Positions 52,145 to 64,000 of a stretch of 64,000 nucleotides of DNA are shown in pieces. The position numbers and the translations under genes were made by a program. The stretch lies in the NCBI GenBank assembly GCA_012295275.1, contig CM022679.1, positions 16,243,842 through 16,307,841 on the forward strand, given 5' to 3'. Every line of letters begins with the position of its first letter. The stretch's first letter is position 1. The DNA comes from Chrysomallon squamiferum (taxonomy: Eukaryota; Mollusca; Gastropoda; Neomphalida; Peltospiridae). The notes under the pieces were generated by a model. The model searched no databases, had not been told where the DNA came from, and was given only the letters and a program-made list of their open reading frames with translations.

Positions 52145-55077
52145 ATATAGATTATTGGCTAAGGCATGGTTCATTACAGGATCAGTCATTTCCAATGCTT
52201 CTGAAAAAGCTATATACTGATTAAGCCAGAACTCTGTCACTGGCTTAATAAAAGCTGTCCTACCTGTGAGAAGGTGCTTATTGAAAAAAAAAAAAACCGT
52301 TGCTCCTCATTATATAGTCACAGTAGATTTCCTTTTTCATTACCTGTAAGGTCCTGATATATAACTATGATGTGCCATAACCATAGATTGAGTTCATAAT
52401 TAAACAAAGCATTTCTTCTTTTCAAAATTTACTTATGAGGTGTATTATTAGAATATTTGTTATAATAAAAACAAGCTGGTGATAAGAACCAAACATTATC
52501 TTATTAATCTCATTTGGAGTCATTTAACATTTTTATTTTGTAAAACCATTATTTTACTAACTGTATTAATATTTCTTTGTTAACAAATACCTTAACCAAT
52601 GGGACATGCTGTGTATTTTGTTTGTTTGTTTTTTTTTTTTTTTTCGCTTCCATTTTACAGTCTGCAAAGATTAAATGATATATAAGTAAATCAAATAAAA
52701 ATTTGACATATTTTTTATGTCACTGTTAATAATCAGTTACACTGAACAATTTCAGTTTTTATATAAGACTGTTTGCCACCTTTTTCTCAGCTGAAATAAC
52801 TTTAAAAAAAATACAGCCATATATACTTGTAATAATTACATTATAATTAATTATGGTAACTATAACATGTTTGTACATGACAGTTTTCATCTTGATATAA
52901 ATCTCTATATGCAGAAATAATTAAAAACAACATTAGGGTATATTTAACAAGTACAGGAATGAATGTTTTTGTATTACTTATTTGAAATTCATATATTTGG
53001 TTATTTACAACTGTTACTACAGAGATAACCCAGGGTAATTGTGTTTATTTTCAGGGTCCAGAATAATGTACCAGCTGACCTTTCAACTCTCATTAATTTG
53101 TGGATGTGATTCAGCTACAGTTTTGAGTTGTGGAAGCCTACCATCAAGTCTTGTTACACACTGGCAGCTGATAGTCAGGACAAACAGTATCCAGTATCAG
53201 TATTTCATGACAGCTAGATTGAGATAAACAGTTGTATGTGTATAATGCTATCAGTATGTAATGATAACACATAATAGTAGATTCAGTCTGTTTAGATAAA
53301 ATTAAATGTGTCAGGAAACTTAGGTCAGGTTAGTTATCAGATGTTTTGTTGGATGTTCTAAACCATAATTGTTTTTGTTATCCTGAATGTTTAGCTTTTT
53401 AAAAAGTTTGTTAGACAAATTTCAGACAGTTAACTTTTTAACAAAAAAAATAATATATAACAAAAAAAAAATAAAAGAATAGAATAAATAAAATGGTGGA
53501 AAAATGGTGTCCACAAAATAATAAATTTCAGTTTTAGAGTTAAATGTTTCCAATTTTGAATTTGCAAATTAAAAAATATATACATTCCTTCTCATATACA
53601 CTTGATTTGTTTGATTACATGAACTGGCAAAAACAGGAGACAAAATCAGAAGTTACACAACAAACAGATGCAAGGAAACATATGACATGTGTATGTACAT
53701 AATTATGCATGCAATCACACCCAATTAATATTATAATTTTCTTTTCTTCTCCTTTTTTCTTTTTTTTTCTTTTCTTTTTTAAAAATTATATTTAAATTAT
53801 TAATAAAAATCAGTGACATTTTTCTTTTATTTAATAGTTTTCAAAACATGCTTGATTTGATTTATACATATCATAAACATTATATTAATCAGAATAGTGT
53901 GTGTGCATGTTTTGAGAGACATAATTGCTACCTATTTTAATATATTTTAATGTTTTTACAAACTGTGTTGTTTCTTATTCTGTTGTGTTTAATAGTTTTT
54001 GAAGTGTTATTTTGAAAGCTATAGGGATCCTACAGTTAAAGGCTTTATTTGCCCTGTGACAAAACTGAAGATATTTTTATATAAGTATCATATACTTATA
54101 CAGCTTTAAAAATTCTTTGTATAATTTGGATATAAAATATATGGATTTGTACATCTAGTTACTTATACAAACAGAGATTCAAACAGATAAATAAGAAATA
54201 ATGATTGTGTGTATATCTGTTTTACAGCATTACAAATCAGCACATAACAACTGCTTGGTTTTTTTTTTAATCATAAAGATTTACATTTCACCAATGTATA
54301 AACAAAAATTTTAACTAATCAAAGTTTTGTTTCATTAATTAATTAAATTAATTGTGTATTTATACTTGTGAAATTAATACACACAGTACAAAATATTTTC
54401 TGTTTTGGCATATCCATCTACAACTTACATTAGGCTAAAGTGTTACTTAACACTGTAAGTTGCTGCATAACCAGGACTGCTTATGGCCAGAAACATTCAT
54501 AAACAAGTCACTTTGAAATCTCTTTTTGACATCATATATTTCACTTAACCTGTTTTTAAATGAATAATAAATAAGAAGAACTGTTAGGTAATGTAATAGG
54601 TCATAAATCTTGTGTACATCATAATTATTTTTAAAGATTGTAATGTTTACCTATAGGTAAGCAGATGACTAATTTTAACAGATTAAGAATAAGTTTCAAA
54701 TTTTATGATTTAAATTGTTATGAATTTTAAACTAATTAATTAAAAACAGAAATGAAACATCTAAAAAACAAAACAAATTATACCGAGAGTTCGTTTATCT
54801 AGTTTTAAAATTACAGAGAGAAAACAAAATTGTAATATTTTAATAATTCCCTGTTAACAAAATATTTTATATTATTATTAAATCTACTATAGTATATTTA
54901 AGCATGCTAAATATAATAAATTATTACAAAATGAAGTTCTGAACATCTTCATCTCATTCATAACAATCTTGACATATATTAACATTATCAGAGAGAAAAT
55001 ATTCAGTAGCTATGATTGTGCACTTTTATACTATGTATATTATCTATTGAATAATTATAGAATTGCAATTTTTCAAT

Positions 55078-55091
55078 GAGAGAGAGAGAGA

Positions 55092-55132
<41 letters not shown>
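55078..55132. repeat. (GA)n and (TG)n microsatellite
   Basis: Six GA units followed by about 19 TG units. Simple sequence. Confidence 0.97.
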
Positions 55133-55133
<1 letters not shown>

Positions 55134-55870
55134 AAACCTGCATATGTGTGTTATATTTATTTTTGTAAACATTTATTTTTAATTTAAAGGTGGGTTTTTT
55201 TCAGTTTAATAATTTAGCATATTTTCTACAATGACTGCACTTAAGTTACAAAGGAAGAAACCACAGTGTGTTTGGTTTGTGATAAAAAGAATGGTTTAAT
55301 TCTTTTGTGAATAAAAACTTTTCTTTTTAAAGTTAAGTCTTTAGGATATTACACTCTAAATTTATTTATTTGTATTTATGGAGCTGTCAACTGATTATCT
55401 GTTCCTTATTTCAAATTCAGTCATCCATTACATGTTTGTTTGTCTCCTTCCATTTCAAGTGTCATTTGTTAGTATTAGCTTCCTGAACGTTACTGTTTTT
55501 ATTACAAATACAGTTGTTAAAATATGGTGAAAAATTGCATGAAATAATACATGTTAATCATATTAGTTTTACAATTTCTTTTTTTGTGTTTGTGTGTGTG
55601 TGTGAGGGATGGTTTCGTTTGTGCCCATGACAAGCATACTTGACCAGATCTCTAATGGAATAGTCCTGAAAATCCCTATACCCACCCTTTTTTTCAGTGT
55701 TTAAAATTAACAGAACCAATTTAAAAAAACAAAAATGTTATTATTATTTTGTTATTATCTTTTTTTTTTATCTGTTTATATTTTATTTTTCATATGCTGA
55801 TATTTTATTGGTTGTGTTATGCTTTGTCAGTATTTTTATCATTATAATACTTTACATATTTATACATATC

Positions 55871-55872
<2 letters not shown>

Positions 55873-55902
<30 letters not shown>
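55873..55902. repeat. (TA)n microsatellite
   Basis: Fifteen TA units. Simple sequence in the gene-poor stretch. Confidence 0.95.
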
Positions 55903-55905
<3 letters not shown>

Positions 55906-56350
55906 TATTTCTTAATATTCATCAAACTATAAACACTCATTCAACTGTACATAAAATTTAAATAAAGAGAACTTAACAATTAGATTGTGTAATTGCACCA
56001 CAGCTCATAGCTACATCTAGGTCACATTACATGTAATTTGAAGAATAGAGTACAATACATTTCATTGTTAATGTTTGTTTCCTGTGGCTTATGTTAGTGA
56101 TGCAAAATGATACTTTGTGTTTTATGTGCAATAATAGTGTTGTGGAGAATATTATTCAAATATTATTATTGTTATTTTTTTATTTACTTTTTATTGTTTT
56201 TGGCAGTCTCACTTTATTATTTTGACAGTCCACAAGTTTGTTTTGACATGTCTCTGAATAATAACGAAAATGTAGTTAGGTATATTGATGGAAGGTTAGA
56301 GTATTTAGACTGCTGATCTCTTTTGAATGATACAGGGACAAATAAATAAG

Positions 56351-56718
56351 AATATTTAAATAGTTTAATTTGAAAGTTAGCAATAAAAAAGAGCATTTAA
56401 GTAGTTGATGTGTTTTTGACAAATAGATACAATATTTAAATTATTGACTTAATTTTAAAGATAGTGATGAAATGACAGCATTTACATAATTTATTCAGGG
56501 AATAAAAATATAATTGTTAAGAGAAGTTAGAATATTTTTGTAGTTGTTCTAGTTTAGTTGATATAGTGGTTCTAGTTTTAAGTTATATACTCATGAAAAG
56601 AGAGCCTTTAAATAGTTGATTTAGTTGAGTTTTATGTGGATTAAAAGATAGAGCATTTAAATAACTGGTTTAATTCAAGTGATTTATTGATGAAAAGAGT
56701 GCAGTTAAATACTTGACT
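56351..56718. repeat. degenerate minisatellite with GAGCATTTAAATAGTTGA-like core
   Basis: Diverged copies of a core resembling GAGCATTTAAATAGTTGA occur near 56351, 56391, 56429, 56476, 56602, 56652 and 56698, spaced about 40-50 bases with one gap. Similarity between copies is modest, so this is an old array or chance AT-rich similarity. Confidence 0.45.
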
Positions 56719-57620
56719 TTTATAAAGACGAAATCCAAACTTGCCATATTATTAGCTTTATGTTTTGATTTGATTTTTTGTACACCCTAAGAGTATGGTA
56801 TATATTTGGGGGGGTTGTTTCATAATTAGCTTGTTTATAAAATTTCTTCATTTATTGTTTCTTGGGGATGTTGCTTTTTCTCCCTATATTATTGCCAAAA
56901 TTTGAAATTCAGAATTTTTAAAGTATTCCTTTCTCAAAGATGGTTATTGGAATTTTCTTATTACCACTTTCATAAATTTCATTATTAACATGATAAAATA
57001 CACAGTTACATTTCAAAATAAATAATTTAATATAACTGAATTGCTGAATAAGAAATAATTATTATTTGCAGTTTTAAATGAAGTATAAATGAATGTTACA
57101 AATATGAATGGTTTCAGGATTACAAATACTAACAAAAAAAGAAATAAAATAAGCATAGTGTATATATATATAGTTTTATGTGACTCAGAACTTTGTGTGA
57201 CAAGTGTAATTCATAATTTTTATTTTTGTCAGTTAAATTCATATATATGTTTTAATCAGATTTACATTTTCTATTTTGTCAGTGATTGAAGTTCTATTGA
57301 AATCATATAAAATGTCTGTTAAGATTAAAAACATGTTTTTACTTTTGTGATATTTCAAGTCTCCAGAAACAAAAGTATTTTTGTGACAGTATATTATTCC
57401 ATTCCAGTTTTCCTGTACACCCAGTCCTTACTTGATCATTTTGTTTGGTTTTGTTATACAGGCAATTTTCATCTGTCAGTGACTGTTGTTTTTTGTTTTG
57501 ACTTGACCAGTTCATTTTAAGACCTAGAAGCCATCATAAAAGAATTACAAATAGTAGATCATCTTGTTTCATTTATGTTATTTATTATGTCTATCCTGAT
57601 CCTGAAACTATCATACTAAA

Positions 57621-57708
57621 ACAAATAATAACAATATCAATAATAATATCAATAATAATAATAATAATAATAAATAATAATAATTAATAATGATGATGAT
57701 GATGATAA
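57621..57708. repeat. (AAT)n and (GAT)n microsatellite
   Basis: AAT-rich array ending in five or so GAT units. Simple sequence. Confidence 0.93.
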
Positions 57709-58935
57709 AGATAAGAATATCCATTTCTGAATGAGATAGGTGATCATCATTCCAGTCTTGATGACTTCTCACCAACTTCCCACCTATATTCTTTCTTACA
57801 CACCCATCTTCTCTCCACCCACCTGCTTGCTGCTACTTACCCACCCATCCATATTTTTTTTTCTTCACCTCATCTTTGCTGTCACTTCATTTGTCCCTCC
57901 TTTGCATCAGTGACTGGCATAACTAGTGTTAGTCTTAAAGAGAGACATTTAATTAACATGGTTTTCTGTTGTCGTTTTATTTTATAAGAACTGGGTGTAT
58001 TTGTTTTGTCATCACTCGGGTCTTGAGAACATCTTTTTCTTCTTTTTTTTTTTCTTTTTTTTCTTTTTTTCATGTTTGAAATATTAAAAAAGATGAAAGG
58101 AATTTTGTTTAGAAGACCTGTGTAATGGTAAAAAACATCTCAACTTAAAATGTTCTAAAAATGAAACCCAGGTGAATAATAAAAAAAAAAACATTAATTG
58201 TAGAAATTTGATGTATTTTAAAATGTTGTTTATAATAATTAACTTATTTATTATAATATATAACCTTTGTTATCATAATCTGAGATGTATGTATTACACC
58301 ATATGAACCTAATAAATTATTACATAGTTAGCAAGACTTGTTTTGTTTGTTTTACAAATCAAACACTGTTCAGTATTTTAAATGTATATAATATTTATTC
58401 AAAATTTTTTCACAGAATCAGAATGAGAGTAAATAAATAAATGAGGATGTAATAAAGATAGTACTATGTGATGATCCTTAGTTAAAACATACACATAAAA
58501 TGTTTAAAAAGTATTTTAGTTTATCACAAATTTAAATATTGAAATGTATTGTTACATTACAATGTAATAATGGCTTACAAAATACATGCAGAAGTAGAAG
58601 CCATTTCATGTGGACTTCATTCATTAAAAGGAAAATATGTGTGTGTGTGTGTGTAAAGCCAATCAGGTGTTTTTATGAAAAGGTAAACTACACATTACTT
58701 AAAACACTATTTTATCTTGTAACTTTATAATATCAGGATTGACTGCCGAAAACAAAGAGGATTAGTCCAACAAATCTTTAATACTGACAAAATAACATTA
58801 ACAGGTAAATCTATACATCCTAAAATGCTTGTGCTATTTATATTAACTGAACTGTAGTAAACTAGAGCACTTCTTAAAGCTCTATTTTATATTCCATCCA
58901 CTGCCCCAAGATTAACTGATAAAAGTCAAGAGAAG

Positions 58936-58984
58936 TTTTTTTTTATTTTTTTTTTTTTTTTTTTTTTATTTTTTTTTTTTTTTT
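58936..58984. repeat. poly(T) tract
   Basis: Nearly pure T for about 49 bases, broken by single A residues. Confidence 0.95.
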
Positions 58985-59099
58985 AATGAGGGAAAAAGCA
59001 GTGAACCAAGTTAAGAGTATCTACAGGCCACATTACGATTTGCATGGATGATTTTTTTTCCCTTATATACAAATAGATAATAATAAATGAAATTAATTA

Positions 59100-59100
<1 letters not shown>

Positions 59101-59144
<44 letters not shown>

Positions 59145-59145
59145 T
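59101..59145. repeat. (AAT)n microsatellite
   Basis: About 14 AAT units, with further imperfect AAT units on both sides. Confidence 0.95.
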
Positions 59146-59469
59146 AAAAAATAATAATGATAATAATAATCGAACAGTTAAATTATAACAGATTTTAATA
59201 AACATTAAAAGTGCAACATTTTTTTAACTCAATCAAAAAGTATTGAAGAAAGAGAAAAATTATAACAATATGGATTAGAATGCTGCTCAACTTTAAATCT
59301 AGAGTTTCTGTACACAAAAGGACAGAACCAGTCATCGACAACTGAAAACGTTGGTTCACACAGCGATAAATGTGTTTTGAGGATGTTGAACATTCGTTGT
59401 ATATGGAGGTAATTAGTATTTAGTTAAATGAACCAAAGTATCTTACATTTCAGATAAAACTATTTTAAC

Positions 59470-59560
59470 CTGAACACCGTATTGTACTGAACGCTGGTAA
59501 TCAGTCACGTGACGTTTGACCTTTCACTAACGTGTCAGTAAGCCGATAAACTGAAATTTA
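59470..59560. promoter_or_regulatory. CpG-bearing segment with perfect GTCACGTGAC palindrome
   Basis: GTCACGTGAC (59504-59513) is an exact E-box palindrome of the kind bound by bHLH-zip factors (USF, MiT/TFE). TGACGT overlaps its end and TTTGACCTTT follows. Seven CpGs fall within about 90 bases. It lies about 1.4 kb past the end of the Rac-like gene and about 10.7 kb past LMTK, with no recognised gene beside it. Functional status is unknown. Confidence 0.35.
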
Positions 59561-59581
59561 GTGTGTGTGTGTGTGTGTGTG
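59561..59581. repeat. (GT)n microsatellite
   Basis: Ten GT units directly after the CpG-bearing segment. Confidence 0.95.
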
Positions 59582-60898
59582 CAACTGAAACAGCATGTTC
59601 AGTTTAATCAAATATACACCTAAAATAAGTATAACTAGTTTAAGAAATATGTTAATAAAAGTAATTAATGTATCAAAGATTCATAAAGCGATACATCACA
59701 AAATGGTTATTAATCACAGATTATTTAGAAATAAAATTAACTGAATAATTAGTTATTATTTAAGATTGGTCGCTATTATTTAAATTAGAATACCAAATTT
59801 CTTCGATGTAATAAAATATTTCTTCCCCGTAGTGGTTATGCCAATTGCGATATATAAAACAAATAAAAGACATTAATACAGGAGCAAATATAACAGACGT
59901 GGATCCAGACTCAGTGCTACAGATTTTGTCATTACATCTGTGTGCCATGAATCAGAGTATGAAGGCGTACACAGCAGTAAAATACATTTTTGAACCATTA
60001 TATATACTCTAATTCTCATTTACATATAATCTGTATCTACATCAGTATTAGCCTATTCGTAGACTACCATAAAATCAGAAGTATCTGCAAATTATGTGCT
60101 ATTAAGTTATTCCGTACAGTTACCTAAAACTACATCAATCAAGACTGTCAGAATAATCACTTTAACGCAAATGCACTTGATTGATTCGTATTCTGCTATA
60201 ACATCAGAAGCATATCTAAAATGATTTACTATTCATATAAACGTACCTGACTGGTTAATTACTACTTTTATCTAACAGTCGTGTTTGTATGAAATTTAAT
60301 TACAACGTCATAAATATATCAAAAAGACATGACTTCTGCAAAAAGGCGAAGATTGCTCTTTGAAACTAAATTGAAGAATCCACTTGTTTCTTAAACTCCA
60401 TGTGATTAATTAGTGACTTCATAGATATTTTATTATTATTATTCATTTTGCTTTTATTTTAATTATTTTTTAAATCATTTACTTGTTATGTACCATCTCA
60501 GAATCAAATAGTTTCACAAGATTATTATTTTTATTTGTTTTAAATTCCGTTTATCACTCACTAAATCGATATATCCGACAGAAATTAAGAGATTAGCCAA
60601 AGAAATATGAAAGAATTAACTTTTTTCTTCTGTTAGTACTTATTCCTTCTGTTTGATTCAAAAATACAGATACACGCTTCGACTGTTTTAAAACTCTTCT
60701 AAAACGGAACTTTTAACCATCAAATTCTTTCAACAGAACCAGCCGTACTTCAGAAAGTTGTCTTCGTCCTGAGCTTGCAGGCAAACAATTTCCAAGAAGT
60801 TTGCATGGAAAAAAGATCATATACGAAAACACTGTAGATAGATATCATCATCGCGTAGATAAATAAAAGATCCGCAGAAGAGAATAGAGTGATGAATG
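59582..60898. other. 3' flank of the Rac-like gene, CpG not depleted
   Basis: No open frame of interest. AATAAA on the minus strand (about 60430-60435) could be the polyadenylation signal of the Rac-like gene. CpG is several times more frequent here than in the introns to the left. Confidence 0.45.
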
Positions 60899-63290
60899 TC
60901 AAAGAATCAAACAGGATGGCCTAGTATTTTGTTTCTTCTTTGATCGCATATGACACCTAACTGCCTCCTCAAATACAGTCCTCAAGTTCTCCTGAGTAAG
61001 GGCAGAACATTCTATATAACGAACAGCCTTGATCTCCTTGGCCAGATGCGCACCCTGAGCCGGAGTCACAGGATTCAATCGTTTTGCCTTAAGACGATCA
61101 ACAGTTTCCTTGTCATTTCGAAGATCAAGTTTTGTTCCAACTAGAATACATGGCGTTCCTGGACAGTGATGTTTGAGTTCAGGAATCCACTGAAACCAGT
61201 GAGAAAAATGTAATATAATTTTAAAAATTTTAATTGGATAATTTTCAATTATTATTATTACTACTACTAGATGTGTTATAAATATAAACCTAGTATAATT
61301 TTCATGCAAGTTAAACTAATTTACCTTGCCTCTCACGTTTTCATAACTAGCGGGACTCACAATAGAAAAGCAGACAATAAATACATCCTGCAAATAAAAA
61401 CAAAAAGCAAATACATTCACAGTCATTACATATAAACACAGATACACATGACTACATTGGGAGAGCATGAATGTCAATCTTTTTTTTTTCTTCACATTAA
61501 TGTAGATGTTTTAGGCGAATATCAAATCTCCATTACTTTATTTATTAACATTCACTTATATTATTTGACATTATTAAAAAATAATAATAATAACTAAATA
61601 AACATAAAAAAAACCAAATACGTTTTTAAAAAAAAAAAAGTATTCTAATAAATAAAGAAATAAATAAATAATAATAATAAATTTAAAAAAAAATTAAAAT
61701 AAGTAAATACAATTTTTTTTTTTTTTTTTTTTATTTTTTTTTTTTTTTATATATATATTTTTTTAAAAAGGTGTCAGCTAGCCCAGGTCCTGACTTCAAT
61801 TATTTACAGATGGCTGCTGTCAATGTTTTCTATTATTTACTATTAACATCAATCAGTGTTTCTGCTCTAGGCTCATTTTACGTGTAATGTGTGTCACAGG
61901 CCTTTCGGGCTTGTTTTATAATGATTAAAATATGTGAGATATATGACTTATAAGATAACCGGCCATAACTAACTTCAATTATGACGGATAGGTAATGGAT
62001 GAATAACAAGATATCTAAATAGGACTTTGTCGACTTATCTTTCTAACTGACCCAACTACGTGTTAATGTAATGAAAGTTTCATAAATAATAATAATAAGA
62101 AGAAGATCGTTCTTGCAGTAGTAGTAGTAGTAGCAGTAATAGCAATAGTAACAAATAGTAGCGGCGGTAATAGAAACTACTAGCAGCAGCAGTAGGAGTA
62201 GTAATAGTAGGCTAGTAAAATGACAAATGCGTGCCAAAGGTGGACAGAGAAGCTGTAGTTCAATAGTTGGATGCTCTTCTGACACAATATTAGTGGTTCT
62301 TTGCCTTTCTTTTATTGATTATACCCGATTTAATAATCAAAGGTTGTTATGTGCACATACACCCTCACACATGCATTTCCGCACTAGCACACAGAGACTA
62401 GTACAATATTAAACTTTCTCAAAATGTAACCGACGAAATAACAGAACACAAACCGTGTTTGGATAAGACAGAGGTCTCAGTCTGTCATAGTCTTCCTGTC
62501 CCGCCGTGTCCCATAAACCGAGATTTACTGGAATTCCGTCCACCACCAGGTTCGCGGAATAGTTGTCGAATCTGAAAATAAAATCAGTTAAATCACTGAA
62601 GTGTACAGGTAACCAGCCTATATACATTCTGTAAACATACCAGTGATGATCTTTTCATGCCGCAGCCTATGGTAATAATAAATTTGTGTATAAAACGTTC
62701 ATTTCTCAAAAAAACTAATAATAATAGTAATAATAATAAATACAAAATTTAAAAAGGAAGCTTACAGTTTTGTAACGATTTACTAATCATATGTTGATAC
62801 ATTAGTAAACGTTCGTAAAGTACCGGCAGAGTAACCAGTGCTGTGACATCCGTGAAATGACATCACAAAATACCGTTAACGTAATAAGCAGAAACGATAA
62901 AACAAAGATACATATGTCACGACCAAATCGCGATAACCGATTAATAATTTAATTATATATGTGTTGGGATATGTGTGTTCCATAGTTCGTATTTATGATA
63001 CAAATGTCTGTCCATTATAATGAAATAAATTCAGATTTAAAACATTTTAATTGCATTTTTAATAAAATTTTACAATAATTGCTTTGTTGTTAAAATACAT
63101 TTGAAAAAGTAAAAAAAAAAAAAAACATGATGATGAGAGAGATAGAATGAAAAAAGAAAAGAAAAAAATGTTTTTCCCCTAAACAGTAAAATAATAATTA
63201 AAAATGTACAATACTCACACTGTTGGTACATATTTATGTGGGAAGGAGTCTGTAGTGTAACTTATTAATAAGCAAGTCTTCCCTACGGCA
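60899..63290 (-). CDS. Rac-subfamily Rho GTPase, exons 2 to end (first exon outside window)
   Basis: Four coding exons, minus strand: 63290-63219, 62571-62454, 61387-61325 and 61189-60899, joined in phase (2, 2, 0, 0). The protein starts within the P-loop ([13 protein letters not shown]; its GDG must be in the missing exon). Switch I is YVPTVFDNYSAN, switch [19 protein letters not shown] with the catalytic Gln, the base-recognition motif VGTKLDL, and the last motif ECSALTQ. The C-terminus is [14 protein letters not shown]: a short basic patch and a CAAX box with final Leu, predicting geranylgeranylation and membrane anchoring. Rac-type GTPases switch actin remodelling. The sequence mixes Rac features ([32 protein letters not shown]) with RhoG-like ones ([16 protein letters not shown]-type end), so I do not choose between them. 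As I recall, the three visible intron positions match vertebrate RAC1, but RAC1's last intron is absent here. Confidence 0.94.
61713..61764. repeat. poly(T)/TA tract in an intron of the Rac-like gene
   Basis: About 36 T residues with one A, then four TA units and further T. Simple sequence. Confidence 0.93.
62117..62213. repeat. imperfect (AGT/AGC)n trinucleotide array
   Basis: Mixed AGT, AGC and AAT triplets for about 97 bases in an intron of the Rac-like gene. It translates to hydrophobic runs in one minus frame, which is an artefact. Confidence 0.85.
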
Positions 63291-64000
63291 CTGAAATAAA
63301 TAAAAATGATTACTACTACTACTGCTACCTCTACTACAACTGCTGCTACTACTACTATCATCATCATTATTATTATTATTATACCTGATGTATTTATTTA
63401 TTATATTAGTTTTATTTTGTTTTATCTAGATATTTACGCATATAATGTCTCCTCTGAAGACACACACAAAAAACAACAAAAAAGAACATGTTGATAAGGA
63501 GGTCACTAATTTAGGTTATCTGCAGCGAAAGTATTTAATATCGTTTGGGATAAGTCGGGATTCTGTGCCAATTAATATTATTGTTGTTGTCGTTGCTGCT
63601 GCTGCTGTTGTTGTCGTTTTTGTTATTTACGAATAGAAGCAAAAGCAAAAAAATGTATAACCACCAAATTACTGTGTATTGATATATCAAGTGTTTCTGA
63701 CATTTGCATTCATTCACTGAAGATTCAGCCAAACTGAACTTTGCCTTGTTTTTTAGTTCATACATCTGTGACTGGACACACTGTTTAATGTTCATGTCTT
63801 TCCTGAGAACATAATTCAAGGTTGATGCATGTCTTCCATTGGCACTTAACCCAGAACGGGGTCATGTTGTCAAACAAAGCAGCTCATGCTTATTCATTCA
63901 AAGGCACAGTTTTACAAACTATCATAGGCTTGGCTCTTTCCTGTCTGTTTTATGATATTTGTTTTCCTCTCTGTATACATTGTCATTGCCTGCATGCATC
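63291..64000. other. intron of the Rac-like gene (to window end) with trinucleotide repeats
   Basis: The missing first exon (start codon to GDG) should lie further right, because no matching frame is visible here. The segment contains an (ACT)n/(ATT)n array at 63309-63383 and a (GTT/GCT)n array at about 63577-63620. Confidence 0.6.

Larger units (their letters stand above)
52145..59280. other. gene-poor, repeat-rich intergenic stretch
   Basis: Seven kilobases of AT-rich DNA with the simple repeats listed separately and a degenerate minisatellite near 56.35-56.72 kb. The open frames here (up to 72 codons) are dominated by F/Y/I/K and low-complexity runs and lack conserved motifs. No gene is supported. 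Confidence 0.5.

Noticed and set aside
53039-53227. 62-codon open frame after a TATTTTCAG acceptor-like site, as a possible last LMTK exon
   Set aside because: LMTK already ends with a stop at 48810. At most this could be a spliced 3' UTR, and no evidence supports that.
62043-62285. Minus-strand open frame with long hydrophobic run, as a possible membrane peptide
   Set aside because: The run is produced by the imperfect AGT/AGC trinucleotide array inside an intron of the Rac-like gene.
1-64000. CRISPR arrays, operons, riboswitches, rRNA or tRNA genes
   Set aside because: None were seen. The tandem repeats here are adjacent-unit minisatellites and microsatellites in a spliced animal genome, without spacer structure.

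Overview
This is a eukaryotic (animal) genomic window: strongly AT-rich, with spliced genes using GT-AG introns, long introns, many microsatellites and relics of several transposon classes. The gene content (one TET dioxygenase, SMN, a single cytohesin, a LMTK-type kinase and a Rac-like GTPase) and the retrotransposon relics suggest a non-vertebrate bilaterian. A lophotrochozoan, most likely a mollusc, is my best guess; it is an inference, not a measured result. There are no bacterial features, CRISPR arrays or recognisable RNA genes.

Layout, left to right. (1) 687-3068 (+): the last two coding exons of a TET 5-methylcytosine dioxygenase, carrying the whole C-terminal double-stranded beta-helix core; the 5' part lies beyond the left edge. 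(2) 3069-10587: intergenic, with a ~200-bp tandem repeat, the dead 3' end of a non-LTR retrotransposon, a hAT-like MITE and a 700-bp TTAA-flanked element. (3) 10588-15249 (-): complete SMN gene, 8 coding exons, 277 aa. (4) 18587-38915 (-): complete cytohesin Arf-GEF, 13 coding exons, 399 aa. (5) 38916-41099: divergent intergenic region with CpG-rich patches, probably the promoters of cytohesin and its neighbour. (6) 41100-48810 (+): complete LMTK-type membrane kinase, 10 coding exons, 1102 aa, with a pogo/Tigger-like relic in one intron. (7) 48811-60898: a gene-poor, repeat-rich stretch that changes near 59.3 kb into CpG-richer DNA with a perfect GTCACGTGAC box. (8) 60899-63290 (-): the last four coding exons of a Rac-subfamily GTPase; its first exon lies beyond the right edge.

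All exon boundaries below were checked by translation: splice phases match across every junction and the exon lengths sum to intact reading frames. The genes do not form an operon-like unit. Cytohesin (Arf-GEF), LMTK (endosomal trafficking kinase family) and the Rac-like GTPase all touch membrane traffic and actin control, but their adjacency may be chance. I found no convincing undescribed system. The most interesting points are the substituted catalytic-loop asparagine and the paired adaptor-ear-like motifs in LMTK, the ligand-site changes in the SMN Tudor and cytohesin PH domains, and the abrupt CpG shift with an orphan E-box palindrome near 59.5 kb.
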